Shown: positions 8,352-18,421 of the stretch, in pieces
Layout of the letters: every line of letters starts with the position of its first letter
How positions within the stretch are numbered: the stretch's first letter is position 1
Assembly (NCBI RefSeq): GCF_900129545.1
Contig: NZ_FQWB01000004.1
Location: 62,001 to 126,000 of the forward strand
Source of the DNA: Flavobacterium fluvii
Lineage (GTDB): Bacteria; Bacteroidota; Bacteroidia; Flavobacteriales; Flavobacteriaceae
DNA length: 64,000 bases
Direction of reading: 5' to 3'
Notes under the pieces: generated by a model
The model's input: only the letters and a program-made list of their open reading frames with translations
Told to the model about the DNA's origin: nothing
The model's database searches: none
Translations under genes and position numbers: made by a program

Positions 8352-8381
8352 CAAACATAATATATATTTTCACTTTTGCAA
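8352..8381 (-). promoter_or_regulatory. Promoter of the Cys-leader/PhyH operon (perfect consensus)
   Basis: Minus strand: TTG (8381-8379), 19 bp, TATGTTTG (8359-8352). It predicts transcription from about 8345, immediately ahead of the Cys-rich ORF. Confidence 0.7.
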
Positions 8382-8411
8382 AAAATATTTTTTATTTTTT
8401 TTTTGAAAAAA

Positions 8412-9200
8412 TTAAATTTTATAAATTCCGGCTGCAGTTTTTTCGATGAATGCCTTTGGTAGTATGCGGTTGGCATAAACCGAAATGATATTGGTAAAAC
8501 CCGGAATAACTTCTGATTTTTTGCTGAACATGGCTTTTACTGCAATTTTTGCAACTTCATCAGGTTGCATATTAAACTTTTCAGCCATTTTGCTCAAAGC
8601 GTTTAAACCAGCTCTTGCCGCAAAACCAGTATCAACTGGGCCTGGACTAAAACAGGTTACTGAAATTGAAGTTTGGGCAAGTTCGAAACGCAAGGCACGG
8701 GTAAAAGATAAGACAAAAGCCTTTGTGGCTGAATAAACAGCCAGCGTAGGTACAGCTTGGTATGCAGCAGTACTCGATATATTTAAAATGTAGGCTTGTT
8801 TTTCTTGCGATAGTATAGGTACCAATAAATGTGAAAGTTCTACAACTACATTCATGTTAAGTTGCATCATGCCAAGCTGGTCGGTTAGAGAAGACCGACT
8901 AAAATCGCCCCACACACCATAACCAGCATTGTTAACTAACAAGCCAACTGGATAGTTATTCATTTTTATCCAATCGGTTACTTTTAGCGATGCACCATTT
9001 ATCGAAAGATCAATCGATAAAATTGGAGCATTGATGGCATATTTAACTTGAAGATCATCAGATAGTGCTTTTAATTCCTCGTCACTTCTTGCAACAAGCA
9101 ATAGTGGATAACCCTGTTTAGCCAATTCATAAGCAATAGATTTTCCAATGCCTTTGCTGGCACCAGTAATTAAGGCATACGGTTTCGTTTTTTCGCTCAT
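8412..9200 (-). CDS. Short-chain dehydrogenase/reductase (SDR)
   Basis: Classical SDR oxidoreductase of 262 residues. The NAD(P)-binding TGASKGIG is at 12-19, NNAG at 90-93, and the catalytic Ser-Tyr-Lys at S142/143, Y156 and K160 (YSATK). The C-terminus with PxxVDTGF and SEVIPGFTN resembles the DltE/YqjQ-like group acting on unknown carbonyl or hydroxyl substrates. Cytoplasmic. A possible minus-strand -7 box TATATTTG lies at 9225-9218, but without a TTG at the right spacing. It is separated from the PhyH operon by that operon's own promoter, so it is probably a separate unit. Confidence 0.9.
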   Translation of the reverse strand: MSEKTKPYALITGASKGIGKSIAYELAKQGYPLLLVARSDEELKALSDDLQVKYAINAPILSIDLSINGASLKVTDWIKMNNYPVGLLVNNAGYGVWGDFSRSSLTDQLGMMQLNMNVVVELSHLLVPILSQEKQAYILNISSTAAYQAVPTLAVYSATKAFVLSFTRALRFELAQTSISVTCFSPGPVDTGFAARAGLNALSKMAEKFNMQPDEVAKIAVKAMFSKKSEVIPGFTNIISVYANRILPKAFIEKTAAGIYKI

Positions 9201-9353
9201 TTTATTAATTTAATCATCAAATATAAAAATTAATTATACATTAAAACTATAGAGTTACTATTTTTTAAAAAACTCTTTAAAATGAATGAAATTATGCAAC
9301 CTTTGAGGCTAATATTAAGTTTTTGAGTTCTGCTCCAATTATCCCTAAACCTT

Positions 9354-9604
9354 ATGGATTCTAGAAAGCAGATAAGTGATTTGTTAACTAATTACAAGAA
9401 TTTAATTTATTTAGAAGATAAAAACATTATTATTGGGATATATATATAACCGAAAATGATTATTACGAAATCTCGATTGATTTAAGCCCCTACCCTAAAG
9501 GGTTTCCAAATGTTAAAGAAATTGCTGAAAGAATTCCTAAAAAACCTGATAGACATATCTATACTAATAATGGAAATTGTTGTTTTACAACTAAGGTTTT
9601 CTGA
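9354..9604 (+). pseudogene. Broken E2-like (prokaryotic E2/RWD-type) protein remnant
   Basis: The first frame, from ATG 9354 to TAA 9447, encodes MDSRKQISDLLTNYKNL and on to DKNIIIG. The homologous continuation is in another frame from about 9437 (DIYITENDYYEISIDLSPYP) to TGA 9602. It contains the conserved block FPNVKEIAERIPKKPDRHI and then NGNCCFTT. The Pro-rich face and RIP...DRH...CCFTT pattern are like the Bacteroidota E2-like hypothetical family. A one-base slip in the TATATATA tract around 9437-9448 explains the frame change. The C-terminal half expected for the family is missing. Family assignment is from memory of the motif, moderately sure. Confidence 0.55.
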
Positions 9605-9892
9605 TAAAACTAACTTTGTTTGTGTTTTGGATTGCAATTTAACAAATCAATTAACTAGCAACTTGAATTAATTAAAAAAATACAACTTCATTAATCTATT
9701 TTCTTGTAGTTTTTCTTGAAAATATCTTTTTCTCAAAACTCAAATAATAATGTCACAATATTTTGACTCCAAGTTTTCTATTACACACTCCAAAAACATT
9801 CTTTTTTAAATGTTTAGAAAAATTTAAAAATAAAAAAACTTAATAGATTTTCCAAAAAATGTCAATTCACATATCCATAATTCCTACAATTA

Positions 9893-9939
9893 TGTGTTCG
9901 AACCCACTAAAATATTTTTTTTTATTGTGTTCGAACACA
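9893..9939. promoter_or_regulatory. Operator pair A upstream of the SusC/SusD operon
   Basis: TGTGTTCGAACCCA at 9893-9906 and the perfect palindrome TGTGTTCGAACACA at 9926-9939, start-to-start 33 bp. The downstream copy ends exactly 16 bp before the TTG of promoter A. It has the same motif and distance to TTG as operator sets B, C and D. The central CG and TGTG/CACA arms are typical of LacI-family sites. Confidence 0.8.
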
Positions 9940-9955
9940 TTTTTTGTATTTTTTC

Positions 9956-9986
9956 TTGTTTAGTAAAAAATAATACTATAGTTTCG
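9956..9986 (+). promoter_or_regulatory. Promoter A for the SusC/SusD operon
   Basis: TTG 9956-9958, 20 bp, TAGTTTCG 9979-9986. It differs from consensus in spacing (20 not 19) and in the last box (TTCG not TTTG), exactly as at promoters B, C-left, C-right and D. Confidence 0.7.
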
Positions 9987-10683
9987 CTTTAGTAATTTAA
10001 AAAAAAAGTTAAAATTTAAATTTAACAACAATAGTTACAATGAAATAGGAACTATTCATTTTTCGAATTCAAACAGAAAACGAACTCTTTATTAACCTAA
10101 ATAAACAAAACCAAAACAAACAAAACCAACACATTAGAATAAAAAAAGCGAATCATTCACTTATGCACATAAAACTAAGCCTATGATAAAACTTAAAAGC
10201 ATTAAAATCCCCCGATTTAAAAACTAAAATTATCAATATGTTCTCACAGTGCATAAACGTTTAAGAAAACAAAACCTTTTTTAAATAAATACTCAACAAA
10301 AAACAACGCTCATTAAATTTGATTTTTGTAAGAAAAAAACAAGTATTATTGAAATAACAAACCAAATCTCAATTATTATTTTTTTCAATGTTACACTAAC
10401 AAAAAACTTATTTGATAAACGAAAAGCCAAATCAAAATAATAACTAATAACTAACAAAAAACAAAGTATGTTTAAAAATCAATGCAAAGTATTATGGTCG
10501 TCGCAAAAACACCATAATAAAGCTAAACTAAAAATATTGTTGCACACAAAAAAGAATTGCCGTCTATCGGTTTTAGACGCAGAGTGACACAAGACATCTC
10601 GTCGTGATTTTAATGAGAAAACAATCGGTAAACATAGCCTGATGAGCGGTTATAAAGTTTTACCTCAAAACAACTTTTTCAAT
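9987..10683 (+). other. Long non-coding leader of the first SusC gene
   Basis: About 690 nt of AT-rich sequence between promoter A and the SusC start, with no ORF longer than a few codons worth reporting. Two small hairpins are visible near its end: TATTATGGT/ACCATAATA (10490-10498 / 10511-10519) and a CGTCTA/TAGACG stem around 10562-10580. It may be a structured 5' UTR or hold a small RNA; nothing more is supported. Confidence 0.4.
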
Positions 10684-13600
10684 ATGAAAAAAAAATATTT
10701 AATTTTGGCAGTAATAGGAGCGTTTTTGTCACACGATAGCTCTTATGCAACGTCCTACATATCTAATATTCAAAAAATTAGGCAGCAGGATTCATCTGTT
10801 TCCGGAAAGGTTACAGATAAAAACGGCTCTCCAATTGCGGGAGTGAAGGTTTCCATAAAAGGGGGTAGTAATTCAGTTACAACCAATAAAGATGGTATTT
10901 ACAACATCAGTGCCCAACAAGATGACATTCTTGTTTTTTCGGCCCATAAATTTCAACTATATGAAGAGCAAGTGAAAACCGATCGTTTGGACGTTAGTTT
11001 GGACGAAAGTGTTCCACCAAAAGATACAGTTGAAATTCTCTATGGAAAACATAAAACAAAAACGTTTTCGGGTGCTTCAGCCAGCATCAAAGGCGAAGAA
11101 ATAAGAACGGTTAGTTCCCCAATGACAAGTAATGCATTGGCTGGCAGATTGTTGGGTTTAATTGCAACTCAATCCATTTCGTTAGGCAACGATGGTTCCA
11201 ACTTTTCGATTAGAAATCAATCACCAGTAATTATGGTTGATGGTGCGATACGTGATATCGACCAAGTAAATGTCAATGAAATAGAAAGCATTACCGTATT
11301 AAAAGATCCTGTATCTCTTGCACCGTTAGGCATGCGCAGTTCAGGAGGAATTATAATGGTAAAAACCAAACAAGGATCTGATTCTGAACAACTAGTCAAC
11401 TTTACCACTCAACTGGCGATACAACAACCTACTTATTTGCCCAATTACCTCGGTTCATATGACTATGCACTTTTATCAAACGAAGCATCAAAGAACGATG
11501 GAAATCCGGCGATTTATTCACCAGCAGAAATTGAAGGGTATAGAACAGGACAAAATCCGTATTTGTATCCAAATGTAAATTGGTATAAAGAAGCCCTAAA
11601 ACCATCCTATTATTATACCCGCCATAACTTGAATGTTTCCGGAGGAAATAAGACTGCACGGTACTTTATCTCGCTTGAAAATTTAAAACAAGACGGAATA
11701 TTTAAAAGCGGTCCTAATGATTATGATACCAATAATGGTTCCAAGCGTAATTCATTCCGTTCCAATGTAGAAATTGACATTGACAAGAATTTGACTGTTG
11801 GATTGGGAATAGCCGGTAGGTATGAAAAATTAAATAGTCCGGGTACAGATGTTAATGCCTTGTTTTCGTCAATGAAAAACACTCCGCCAAATGCTTACCC
11901 TGTTTTAAATCCCAATGGCTCATTGGGTGGTAACTCATTGTATCAAAGAAATATTCGTGGCTTACTATATAGTACAGGTTACAGTCTTGAAAATAGAAGA
12001 ACACTTTTTGTCGATGCCGATATCAACCGAAAACTTAATTCTATTACTGAAGGCCTTTCATTAACAGGTTCGGTACATTATTCGTCATACTATAGCAATA
12101 CCGTGAACAAGAGTCGCTCTGCCTTTGCAGTTTATCAGTTAATCATTGATCCGGTTACACAAGCCCAGACTTATAGACAATTTAATTCTGATGGTACTTT
12201 TTCAAGCTCAGACTCCTATGGCGATGTTACAAGACGCTTAAACTATGATGCAGGCTTGGCTTACAATCGTTCTTTCAACAAACATTCTGTTGATGCCACC
12301 TTACGTTATACTTGGGATCAGTATGACATTAGTTCAAACAATGACAATACTGTGCCGCTAACACATGCTTATCAAGGACTTATGGGTCGGGTAAGTTATG
12401 ATTATAATGAAAAATATTTTGCAGATTTTGCTTTCAGTTACCAAGGCACGGAACAATATCCAAAAGGGGATCGTTTTGGATTCTTCCCGGCAATCTCGGC
12501 AGGTTATGACATCAGCAAAGAAGACTTTTTTAAAGTGGCCAGCATTAATCAATTGAAATTAAAAGTTTCAGCAGGTTTATTGGGGTTTGATCGCGCATCT
12601 TATTTTGCCACTCAACCGTATTATACTCCGGGTTCAGGATATGTATTTGGTGCTTCTGGTACCGGTTTAAATGGTTGGAACGAGCAAACTCTTGGTAATC
12701 CAAATATCACTTGGGAAAAATCAAGAGCAATAAATGCAGGTATCGATGCCCGTTTTTTCAACTCTAAATTGGGAGTGAACCTAGAATATTTTAACAACCG
12801 TCAATATGATGTATTACAAACTCGCGGTGCGTCAAACCCAATTTTAGGCATAACTTATCCGGTTGAAAATATTGGTGAATATGAGTATAATGGTATCGAA
12901 TTAGGATCCGATTACAATTTTAATATCGGTAAGATGGGTGTGACTCTTATGGCCAATACTCAATTTTTTGCCAACAAAGTGATTTTTACAGATGAGTTAC
13001 CTAGACAGTATTCTTATCAGGAACGTACTGGTGGTCGTATCGGTCAGCCTTTTGGCTTAGTTGCTCTAGGGTTATTTCAATCACAGGCAGAAATAAATGC
13101 AAGCCCAGGACAGTTTTTTGCCAACCTACAACCCGGTGACATAAAATACAAAGATGTAAATAGTGATGGAGTGATTAATGACGATGATCAAACCGCCATA
13201 GGAAAGAAAAGTAGTCCAATTAATTATTCCGGCTCAATAGGGTTAAAATACGAAGGCTTCGATTTCTCTGTATTAGTACAAGGTGTTGCCAATAAAGATT
13301 TTTTCTATACAGGATCAAATGCATGGGCGTTTCAGACAAATGGATTGGTAAACACAGGTGTTCAACCTCATCATTTGGGACGTTGGACTCCGGAAACTGC
13401 CGCTACTGCCACTTATCCGCGCTTGAGCTATGGTACAAACGTCAATAACGACCGTACATCAACTTATTGGATCAAAGACGGCGATTATCTTCGTGTTAAA
13501 AATATAGAAATAGGATATACATTGCCAAGTGATTTTATGAAAAGAATTCACCTATCCGAATTTAGAGTATATGCGAATGCTTTTAATGCTTTCACATTTA

Positions 13601-13689
13601 CCAAGCTCGAAGATTTGGATCCGGAATCATTATTCAGTAATTATCCGCTATACAAGAGTTTTAGTCTAGGAATTAGTATAAAGTTTTAA
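10684..13689 (+). CDS. SusC-like TonB-dependent outer-membrane transporter (first pair)
   Basis: About 1,001 residues. Imports glycan or glycopeptide fragments across the outer membrane with its SusD partner. A signal peptide (MKKKYLILAVIGAFLS) precedes a CarboxypepD_reg-like domain (VSGKVTDKNGSPIAGVKVSI). A plug domain follows, with MVDGAIRDIDQVNVNEIESI and VLKDPVSLAPLGMRSSGG, then a 22-strand-type barrel ending in an aromatic strand (FSLGISIKF). I chose the ATG at 10684 because a normal signal peptide starts there; an in-frame ATG 42 bp upstream adds an unlikely N-terminus. It is followed 18 bp later by its SusD partner. Regulated by promoter A and operators A. The plug motif DPVSLAPLG is less canonical than the DASAVAVYG of the second SusC. 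Confidence 0.93.
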   Translation: MKKKYLILAVIGAFLSHDSSYATSYISNIQKIRQQDSSVSGKVTDKNGSPIAGVKVSIKGGSNSVTTNKDGIYNISAQQDDILVFSAHKFQLYEEQVKTDRLDVSLDESVPPKDTVEILYGKHKTKTFSGASASIKGEEIRTVSSPMTSNALAGRLLGLIATQSISLGNDGSNFSIRNQSPVIMVDGAIRDIDQVNVNEIESITVLKDPVSLAPLGMRSSGGIIMVKTKQGSDSEQLVNFTTQLAIQQPTYLPNYLGSYDYALLSNEASKNDGNPAIYSPAEIEGYRTGQNPYLYPNVNWYKEALKPSYYYTRHNLNVSGGNKTARYFISLENLKQDGIFKSGPNDYDTNNGSKRNSFRSNVEIDIDKNLTVGLGIAGRYEKLNSPGTDVNALFSSMKNTPPNAYPVLNPNGSLGGNSLYQRNIRGLLYSTGYSLENRRTLFVDADINRKLNSITEGLSLTGSVHYSSYYSNTVNKSRSAFAVYQLIIDPVTQAQTYRQFNSDGTFSSSDSYGDVTRRLNYDAGLAYNRSFNKHSVDATLRYTWDQYDISSNNDNTVPLTHAYQGLMGRVSYDYNEKYFADFAFSYQGTEQYPKGDRFGFFPAISAGYDISKEDFFKVASINQLKLKVSAGLLGFDRASYFATQPYYTPGSGYVFGASGTGLNGWNEQTLGNPNITWEKSRAINAGIDARFFNSKLGVNLEYFNNRQYDVLQTRGASNPILGITYPVENIGEYEYNGIELGSDYNFNIGKMGVTLMANTQFFANKVIFTDELPRQYSYQERTGGRIGQPFGLVALGLFQSQAEINASPGQFFANLQPGDIKYKDVNSDGVINDDDQTAIGKKSSPINYSGSIGLKYEGFDFSVLVQGVANKDFFYTGSNAWAFQTNGLVNTGVQPHHLGRWTPETAATATYPRLSYGTNVNNDRTSTYWIKDGDYLRVKNIEIGYTLPSDFMKRIHLSEFRVYANAFNAFTFTKLEDLDPESLFSNYPLYKSFSLGISIKF

Positions 13690-13707
13690 AGAAAGAGAGG
13701 AATAATT

Positions 13708-15345
13708 ATGAAAACACCATACAAACTAATTAGCAGCTTAGCGTTGGCCTTATTATCATTAACTTCATGTGAGAAGGATGTAATGACCCAATTGCCAGTA
13801 GAGCGTACTGAGATTAACGACATATTTAACCCAAAGGACAAAGAGGGTACTTATATTGATGAATACGTATCCAGTATTTACACACAATTACCACGTGGAT
13901 TTAATCGTATAGATCAAAATTATTTAGATGGAGGAACCGATGATGCCGTTACTGCAAATGTAAGCACCGTACCGGTTGACAAGTTTAAAACCGGCCAATG
14001 GGGTCCATCCGATTTACCCGAAAATCCATGGGCAAGTAATTATGCCGCTATCAGGCGTGTCAATATATTATTGGCCAATATTGGAAATTCAGGAATATCT
14101 GAAGCTCGTAAAAACTCCTATCGTGCCCAGGCTCGCTTTTTAAGAGCCATGTTCTATTTTGAAATGCTAAAGCGCTGGGGAGGAATACCGCTTATTGGCG
14201 ATAAAGTGTTTACTCTTGATGATGATGTAGCACTCAAGCGTAATACCTTAGATGAATCCGTGGCCTATATTCTAGGTGAATGTAATGCACTAATCAGTGA
14301 TAATATATTGCCCGCTACATTGACTGATGCCGAAATAGGGCGTGCTTGCAAAGGAGCTGTTCTCGCTTTAAAATCCCGATTATTGTTGTATAATGCCAGT
14401 CCGTTATATAATCCTGCCGGCGATGTTGCCAGATGGCAAGCGGCAGCCACAGCGGCAAATGACTTAATACAGACGAATCTATACTCTCTTGAGGCCAATT
14501 TTGGAACGATGTTCACCACCCGAAAAAACAAAGAGTTCATTTTTGCCTATCAACAAGGTGATAATGCAACTATTGAAAATTTAAATGAACCTCCTGGATT
14601 TCAGCGCACAGGTCAGGGTGTTACTAATCCTACTCAAGATTTGGTAGATGCCTTTCCAATGAAAAACGGAAAATTAATTAATGAGGCCGGATCAGGATAT
14701 ATCGCAACTAATCCGTATGTCAACAGGGACAATCGTTTTGCTTTAACCATATTTCATAACGGATTTTCTTGGTTGAGTACTCCTTTAGAATTATTTGTGG
14801 GTGGTAAAAATAATCTTAAGCCAGGAAGAGCTTCCGGAACAAAGACCGGATATTACCTGCGCAAGTTTATGGCTGTCAGCGGTACGGCTGCAGCTTATGC
14901 AAATGCAACGCATAATTTTCCGATTTTCAGGTACGCTGAAACTTTATTGAATTATGCTGAAGCGCAAAACGAAGCCCTTGCAACACCTGATGCATCAGTT
15001 TATACAGCTATAAATACAGTGCGTACACGAGCTGGTATTACGCCGGTAATTGCAAATGGCAGCTTAACTAAAACTCAAATGCGTGACCTTATTCGTAATG
15101 AACGACGCGTTGAATTGGCATTTGAGGAACATAGATTTTGGGATATTCGACGCTGGAAAATTGCAGAAACAGTTTTAAACGGTCAACTTAAGGGTATGCA
15201 GATTACCAAGTCAGGCACAACTTTAACCTATCAGGTTGTACCCGTACAAACAGTATTTTTTGATGCTGCCAGAATGTATTGGTATCCTATTTCTTTTACA
15301 GATATTAGTAAAAATCCTAATCTAAAACAAAATCAAGGTTGGTAG
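13708..15345 (+). CDS. SusD/RagB-like surface glycan-binding lipoprotein (first pair)
   Basis: 545-residue outer-membrane lipoprotein that caps the SusC barrel and binds the glycan. A lipoprotein signal ends at C21 (LSLTSC). The all-helical TPR core includes YRAQARFLRAMFYFEMLKRW (family hallmark) and ALKSRLLLYNASPLYN. The C-terminal segment RNERRVELAFEEHRFWDIRR is diagnostic of RagB/SusD. It is encoded 18 bp after its SusC. Binding residues cannot be predicted from sequence alone. Confidence 0.94.
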   Translation: MKTPYKLISSLALALLSLTSCEKDVMTQLPVERTEINDIFNPKDKEGTYIDEYVSSIYTQLPRGFNRIDQNYLDGGTDDAVTANVSTVPVDKFKTGQWGPSDLPENPWASNYAAIRRVNILLANIGNSGISEARKNSYRAQARFLRAMFYFEMLKRWGGIPLIGDKVFTLDDDVALKRNTLDESVAYILGECNALISDNILPATLTDAEIGRACKGAVLALKSRLLLYNASPLYNPAGDVARWQAAATAANDLIQTNLYSLEANFGTMFTTRKNKEFIFAYQQGDNATIENLNEPPGFQRTGQGVTNPTQDLVDAFPMKNGKLINEAGSGYIATNPYVNRDNRFALTIFHNGFSWLSTPLELFVGGKNNLKPGRASGTKTGYYLRKFMAVSGTAAAYANATHNFPIFRYAETLLNYAEAQNEALATPDASVYTAINTVRTRAGITPVIANGSLTKTQMRDLIRNERRVELAFEEHRFWDIRRWKIAETVLNGQLKGMQITKSGTTLTYQVVPVQTVFFDAARMYWYPISFTDISKNPNLKQNQGW

Positions 15346-15394
15346 TATGCGCCTCAGGCAAATAAAATTATAACCATTATATAAATGTGTTTTT

Positions 15395-18300
15395 ATGAAA
15401 AAAATTCTATTAATAATATATATGCTCACATTCCTTTTACCAGGTATGCTAAGCGCTCAAACCAATGTCGTAAAAGGTACTGTCATTGATGAAACAGGCC
15501 TGCCATTGCCAGGAGCAACTGTCCTAATTAAAGGTACTAAAATATCTACGATAACTGATGAAACAGGTAAGTTCAGTATCGCTGCCGATAGCAAGGCAGT
15601 ACTTTTAATTTCATTTACAGGTTTTAATACTCGTGAGATTACAACAAATGGGCAATCTACTTTGCGTGTCCAATTAGAGCCAGACAACAATGAATTGGAT
15701 GAAGTAGTTGTTGTGGCTTATGGAAAACAGAAAAAACCTACAGTTACCGGTTCCATTGCGACCTTGAGCGGAAAAGAGTTAAGACAGAGTCCCGTGGCCA
15801 ATCTTACCAATGCACTAGCGGGTAGATTACCAGGTTTGTTTTCTCAACAAAACAGTGGTCAACCAGGTAGAGATGCGTCTAACATACAAATCCGAGGTGT
15901 AAGTACCTACACAGGAGGCAGCACCCCGCTTTATATTGTTGACGGTGTACAACAGGATAATATTGGGCAAATCGACATGAACGAGGTAGATAGCATCTCT
16001 ATTTTGAAAGATGCTTCTGCCGTAGCCGTATACGGTGTTAGAGGGGCAAACGGTGTAATTATTATTACAACTCGAAGAGGTAAAACTGGAGAAGCTAGAG
16101 TGAGTGTTAGCACACAAGTAGGGGTTAATATAACGAACCGTCTGCCTAAATTTTTGAACGCATACGATGCTCTTACTTTGCTTAAAGAGAGCTATCTAAA
16201 TGATGGACTCGCCTTCCCTTTCACAGATGAACAAATGGAACACTACAGAACAGGTGACATGCCTTCGGCTTATCCAAATACTGACTGGCAGAAAGAGGTG
16301 ACGCGTAATAACTCATTGCAGACTCAAACCAATGTCAATGTTGTGGGAGGTACTGATCGGGCCAAGTATTTTATTTCAGGAGGATATCTGTACCAAAACG
16401 GTATTTTCAAAACTTTTGATGCAAGCGAAACAGATAATGACTATTATTTTAAACGATATAATTTCCGTTCAAACCTCGATATTAACGTGAATAAGGATTT
16501 CGATTTAACTCTTAATTTAAGCGCTATTTTACAGAATGTAAATCAACCACATCCAGCCGAATCGGGTCGATCAGTATTCAACCAGTTAATGCGTTTGGGT
16601 TTCGAGGCTTATAATTATCCTGTCTATAATCCAGATGGTTCATGGGGTGCTCCTTCACAAACTACCAGCCACGCAAACATGGTGGCTCAATTAACATTGG
16701 CAGGCTACGACAGGACTTATAGGAATGATGTTAACGCTACCATTGCAGGTGTATACAAGTTAGGTTTTATCACAAAAGGATTGTCGACAAGACTACAAAT
16801 GGCATTTAATAATACCCAGACTTCACAAAGGAGTTTATACAGAGACGGATATCCTACTTACCGTTATGATCCGGCACAAGACAAGTATAGTTTATTCAAT
16901 GCTGCTTACCCCGTTTTAAGACCATTTCAGGTTGGTACAGGAACTGCAAGCGATAAGACGCCTAAATTAATTTCTGATTTGCAACTACAATTAAATTATG
17001 AGAACCATTTTGGGAAGCACAATGTTACTGCACTTGCCATGTATACCCAAAACACAACCGTAAGAGGTGCCAACAAAGATGTTAATTATTTAGGATACGT
17101 AGGTCGTGTTGCGTATGACTACAATCAACGTTATATGTTTGAGGTTAGTGCAGGATACAATGGTTCAAACATGTTTAATGACAAGAATAGTTTTGGATTT
17201 TTTCCGGCAGTTTCGGCAGGTTGGGCATTGAGTCAAGAATCGTTTTTCAAAAACAATGTGAAATTTATCAATGTTTTTAAAATTAGGGGATCTTATGGTT
17301 TGACTGGTAATGATAATGTTGGTATCGCTGATTTAACTAGCTATCCTTATTTAAGTACCTATATACCTACAGGTTCATATGGGTTTGGTGATAGCAGCAA
17401 TACTATCTATAACGGATTGGCTGAAGGAAAGATTGGTAATCCTGACCTTACGTGGGAAAAAGAACGCAAAACCAATATTGCTCTTGATGCTGAATTCCTT
17501 TCTTCAAAAATAAAACTGACTTTTGAGTATTTTGACAACTACCGTTACGATATTATCACTACACGTGCCACAGTGGGTCAAGTTGTTGGAGTTACTTTCC
17601 CACAGGTCAATATGGGTGAAGTTAAAAATAAGGGATTTGATTTTTCATTAGGCCATAATAATAAAATCGGAAATGTTGGATATTTCGTGAATGCAAATGT
17701 ATCTTTTGCCAAGAATACAATATTGGAACGTGATGAGCCAACATTAAAATACGATTGGTTACAGCAAACCGGAAAATCGGTTGGTCAACCTTTTGGCTGG
17801 AAAGCTATTGGTTTTTTCAAGGATGCTGCCGATGTGGCAAACAGTCCTAAACCTGCTAATCTTAATCCACAACCGGGCGATTTGAAATTTGCAGATTTAA
17901 ATGGTGACGGTATTATTGATGATAATGATAAAGGAGCCATTGGAAATCCACAGATTCCAAATACTACTTATGGTATTTCAGGAGGAATGAACTACGAAGG
18001 TTTTGATTTTAGTTTCTTGTTCCAAGGAGCAAAGAATGGAAGCGTAAGACTGTCGGACGAACTTGTTTATGATAATGTCGGGCGTTTTCAAGAAACGATG
18101 TTTGGGCGTTGGACTCCTGAAACTGCTGAAACTGCTACCTATCCTAAACTGCATTTAACTAGCGCCAACAATAGAAATACCAATTCATTCTGGTTGCGTG
18201 ATGCTGATTATTTGAGGCTAAAAAATGTAGAAATAGGATACCAATTTAACCAAAAATTCGTTAAACGTATTGGTATGGAAAGCATGCGTATACATGCCAA

Positions 18301-18421
18301 TGGTGCGAATCTGATAACCTGGGATAAATTAGGAATTGTCGATCCTGAATCTCCTTCAGGACGTGGTGAAAACTATCCACAACAAATAGTATATAGTGTT
18401 GGTTTGAATCTTAACTTTTAA
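15395..18421 (+). CDS. SusC-like TonB-dependent outer-membrane transporter (second pair)
   Basis: 1008 residues. A signal peptide is cleaved near LSAQ. The CarboxypepD_reg-like domain has VVKGTVIDETGLPLPGATVL, and a clear TonB box region DEVVVVAYG follows at about residue 103. The plug contains GGSTPLYIVDGVQQ and ILKDASAVAVYGVRGANGVI. The barrel ends in VYSVGLNLNF. It forms the second SusCD pair in tandem with the first, 49 bp downstream of the first SusD, so one operon is likely. Its stop overlaps the next ATG (TAATG). Two pairs in a row often import different-sized or differently branched fragments of one substrate; that is inference. Confidence 0.95.
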   Translation: MKKILLIIYMLTFLLPGMLSAQTNVVKGTVIDETGLPLPGATVLIKGTKISTITDETGKFSIAADSKAVLLISFTGFNTREITTNGQSTLRVQLEPDNNELDEVVVVAYGKQKKPTVTGSIATLSGKELRQSPVANLTNALAGRLPGLFSQQNSGQPGRDASNIQIRGVSTYTGGSTPLYIVDGVQQDNIGQIDMNEVDSISILKDASAVAVYGVRGANGVIIITTRRGKTGEARVSVSTQVGVNITNRLPKFLNAYDALTLLKESYLNDGLAFPFTDEQMEHYRTGDMPSAYPNTDWQKEVTRNNSLQTQTNVNVVGGTDRAKYFISGGYLYQNGIFKTFDASETDNDYYFKRYNFRSNLDINVNKDFDLTLNLSAILQNVNQPHPAESGRSVFNQLMRLGFEAYNYPVYNPDGSWGAPSQTTSHANMVAQLTLAGYDRTYRNDVNATIAGVYKLGFITKGLSTRLQMAFNNTQTSQRSLYRDGYPTYRYDPAQDKYSLFNAAYPVLRPFQVGTGTASDKTPKLISDLQLQLNYENHFGKHNVTALAMYTQNTTVRGANKDVNYLGYVGRVAYDYNQRYMFEVSAGYNGSNMFNDKNSFGFFPAVSAGWALSQESFFKNNVKFINVFKIRGSYGLTGNDNVGIADLTSYPYLSTYIPTGSYGFGDSSNTIYNGLAEGKIGNPDLTWEKERKTNIALDAEFLSSKIKLTFEYFDNYRYDIITTRATVGQVVGVTFPQVNMGEVKNKGFDFSLGHNNKIGNVGYFVNANVSFAKNTILERDEPTLKYDWLQQTGKSVGQPFGWKAIGFFKDAADVANSPKPANLNPQPGDLKFADLNGDGIIDDNDKGAIGNPQIPNTTYGISGGMNYEGFDFSFLFQGAKNGSVRLSDELVYDNVGRFQETMFGRWTPETAETATYPKLHLTSANNRNTNSFWLRDADYLRLKNVEIGYQFNQKFVKRIGMESMRIHANGANLITWDKLGIVDPESPSGRGENYPQQIVYSVGLNLNF

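Noticed and set aside
5357..9200. tRNA-Met as attachment site of a genomic island holding the PhyH cluster
   Set aside because: No second copy of the tRNA 3' end and no integrase were found between 5.4 and 10.7 kb.
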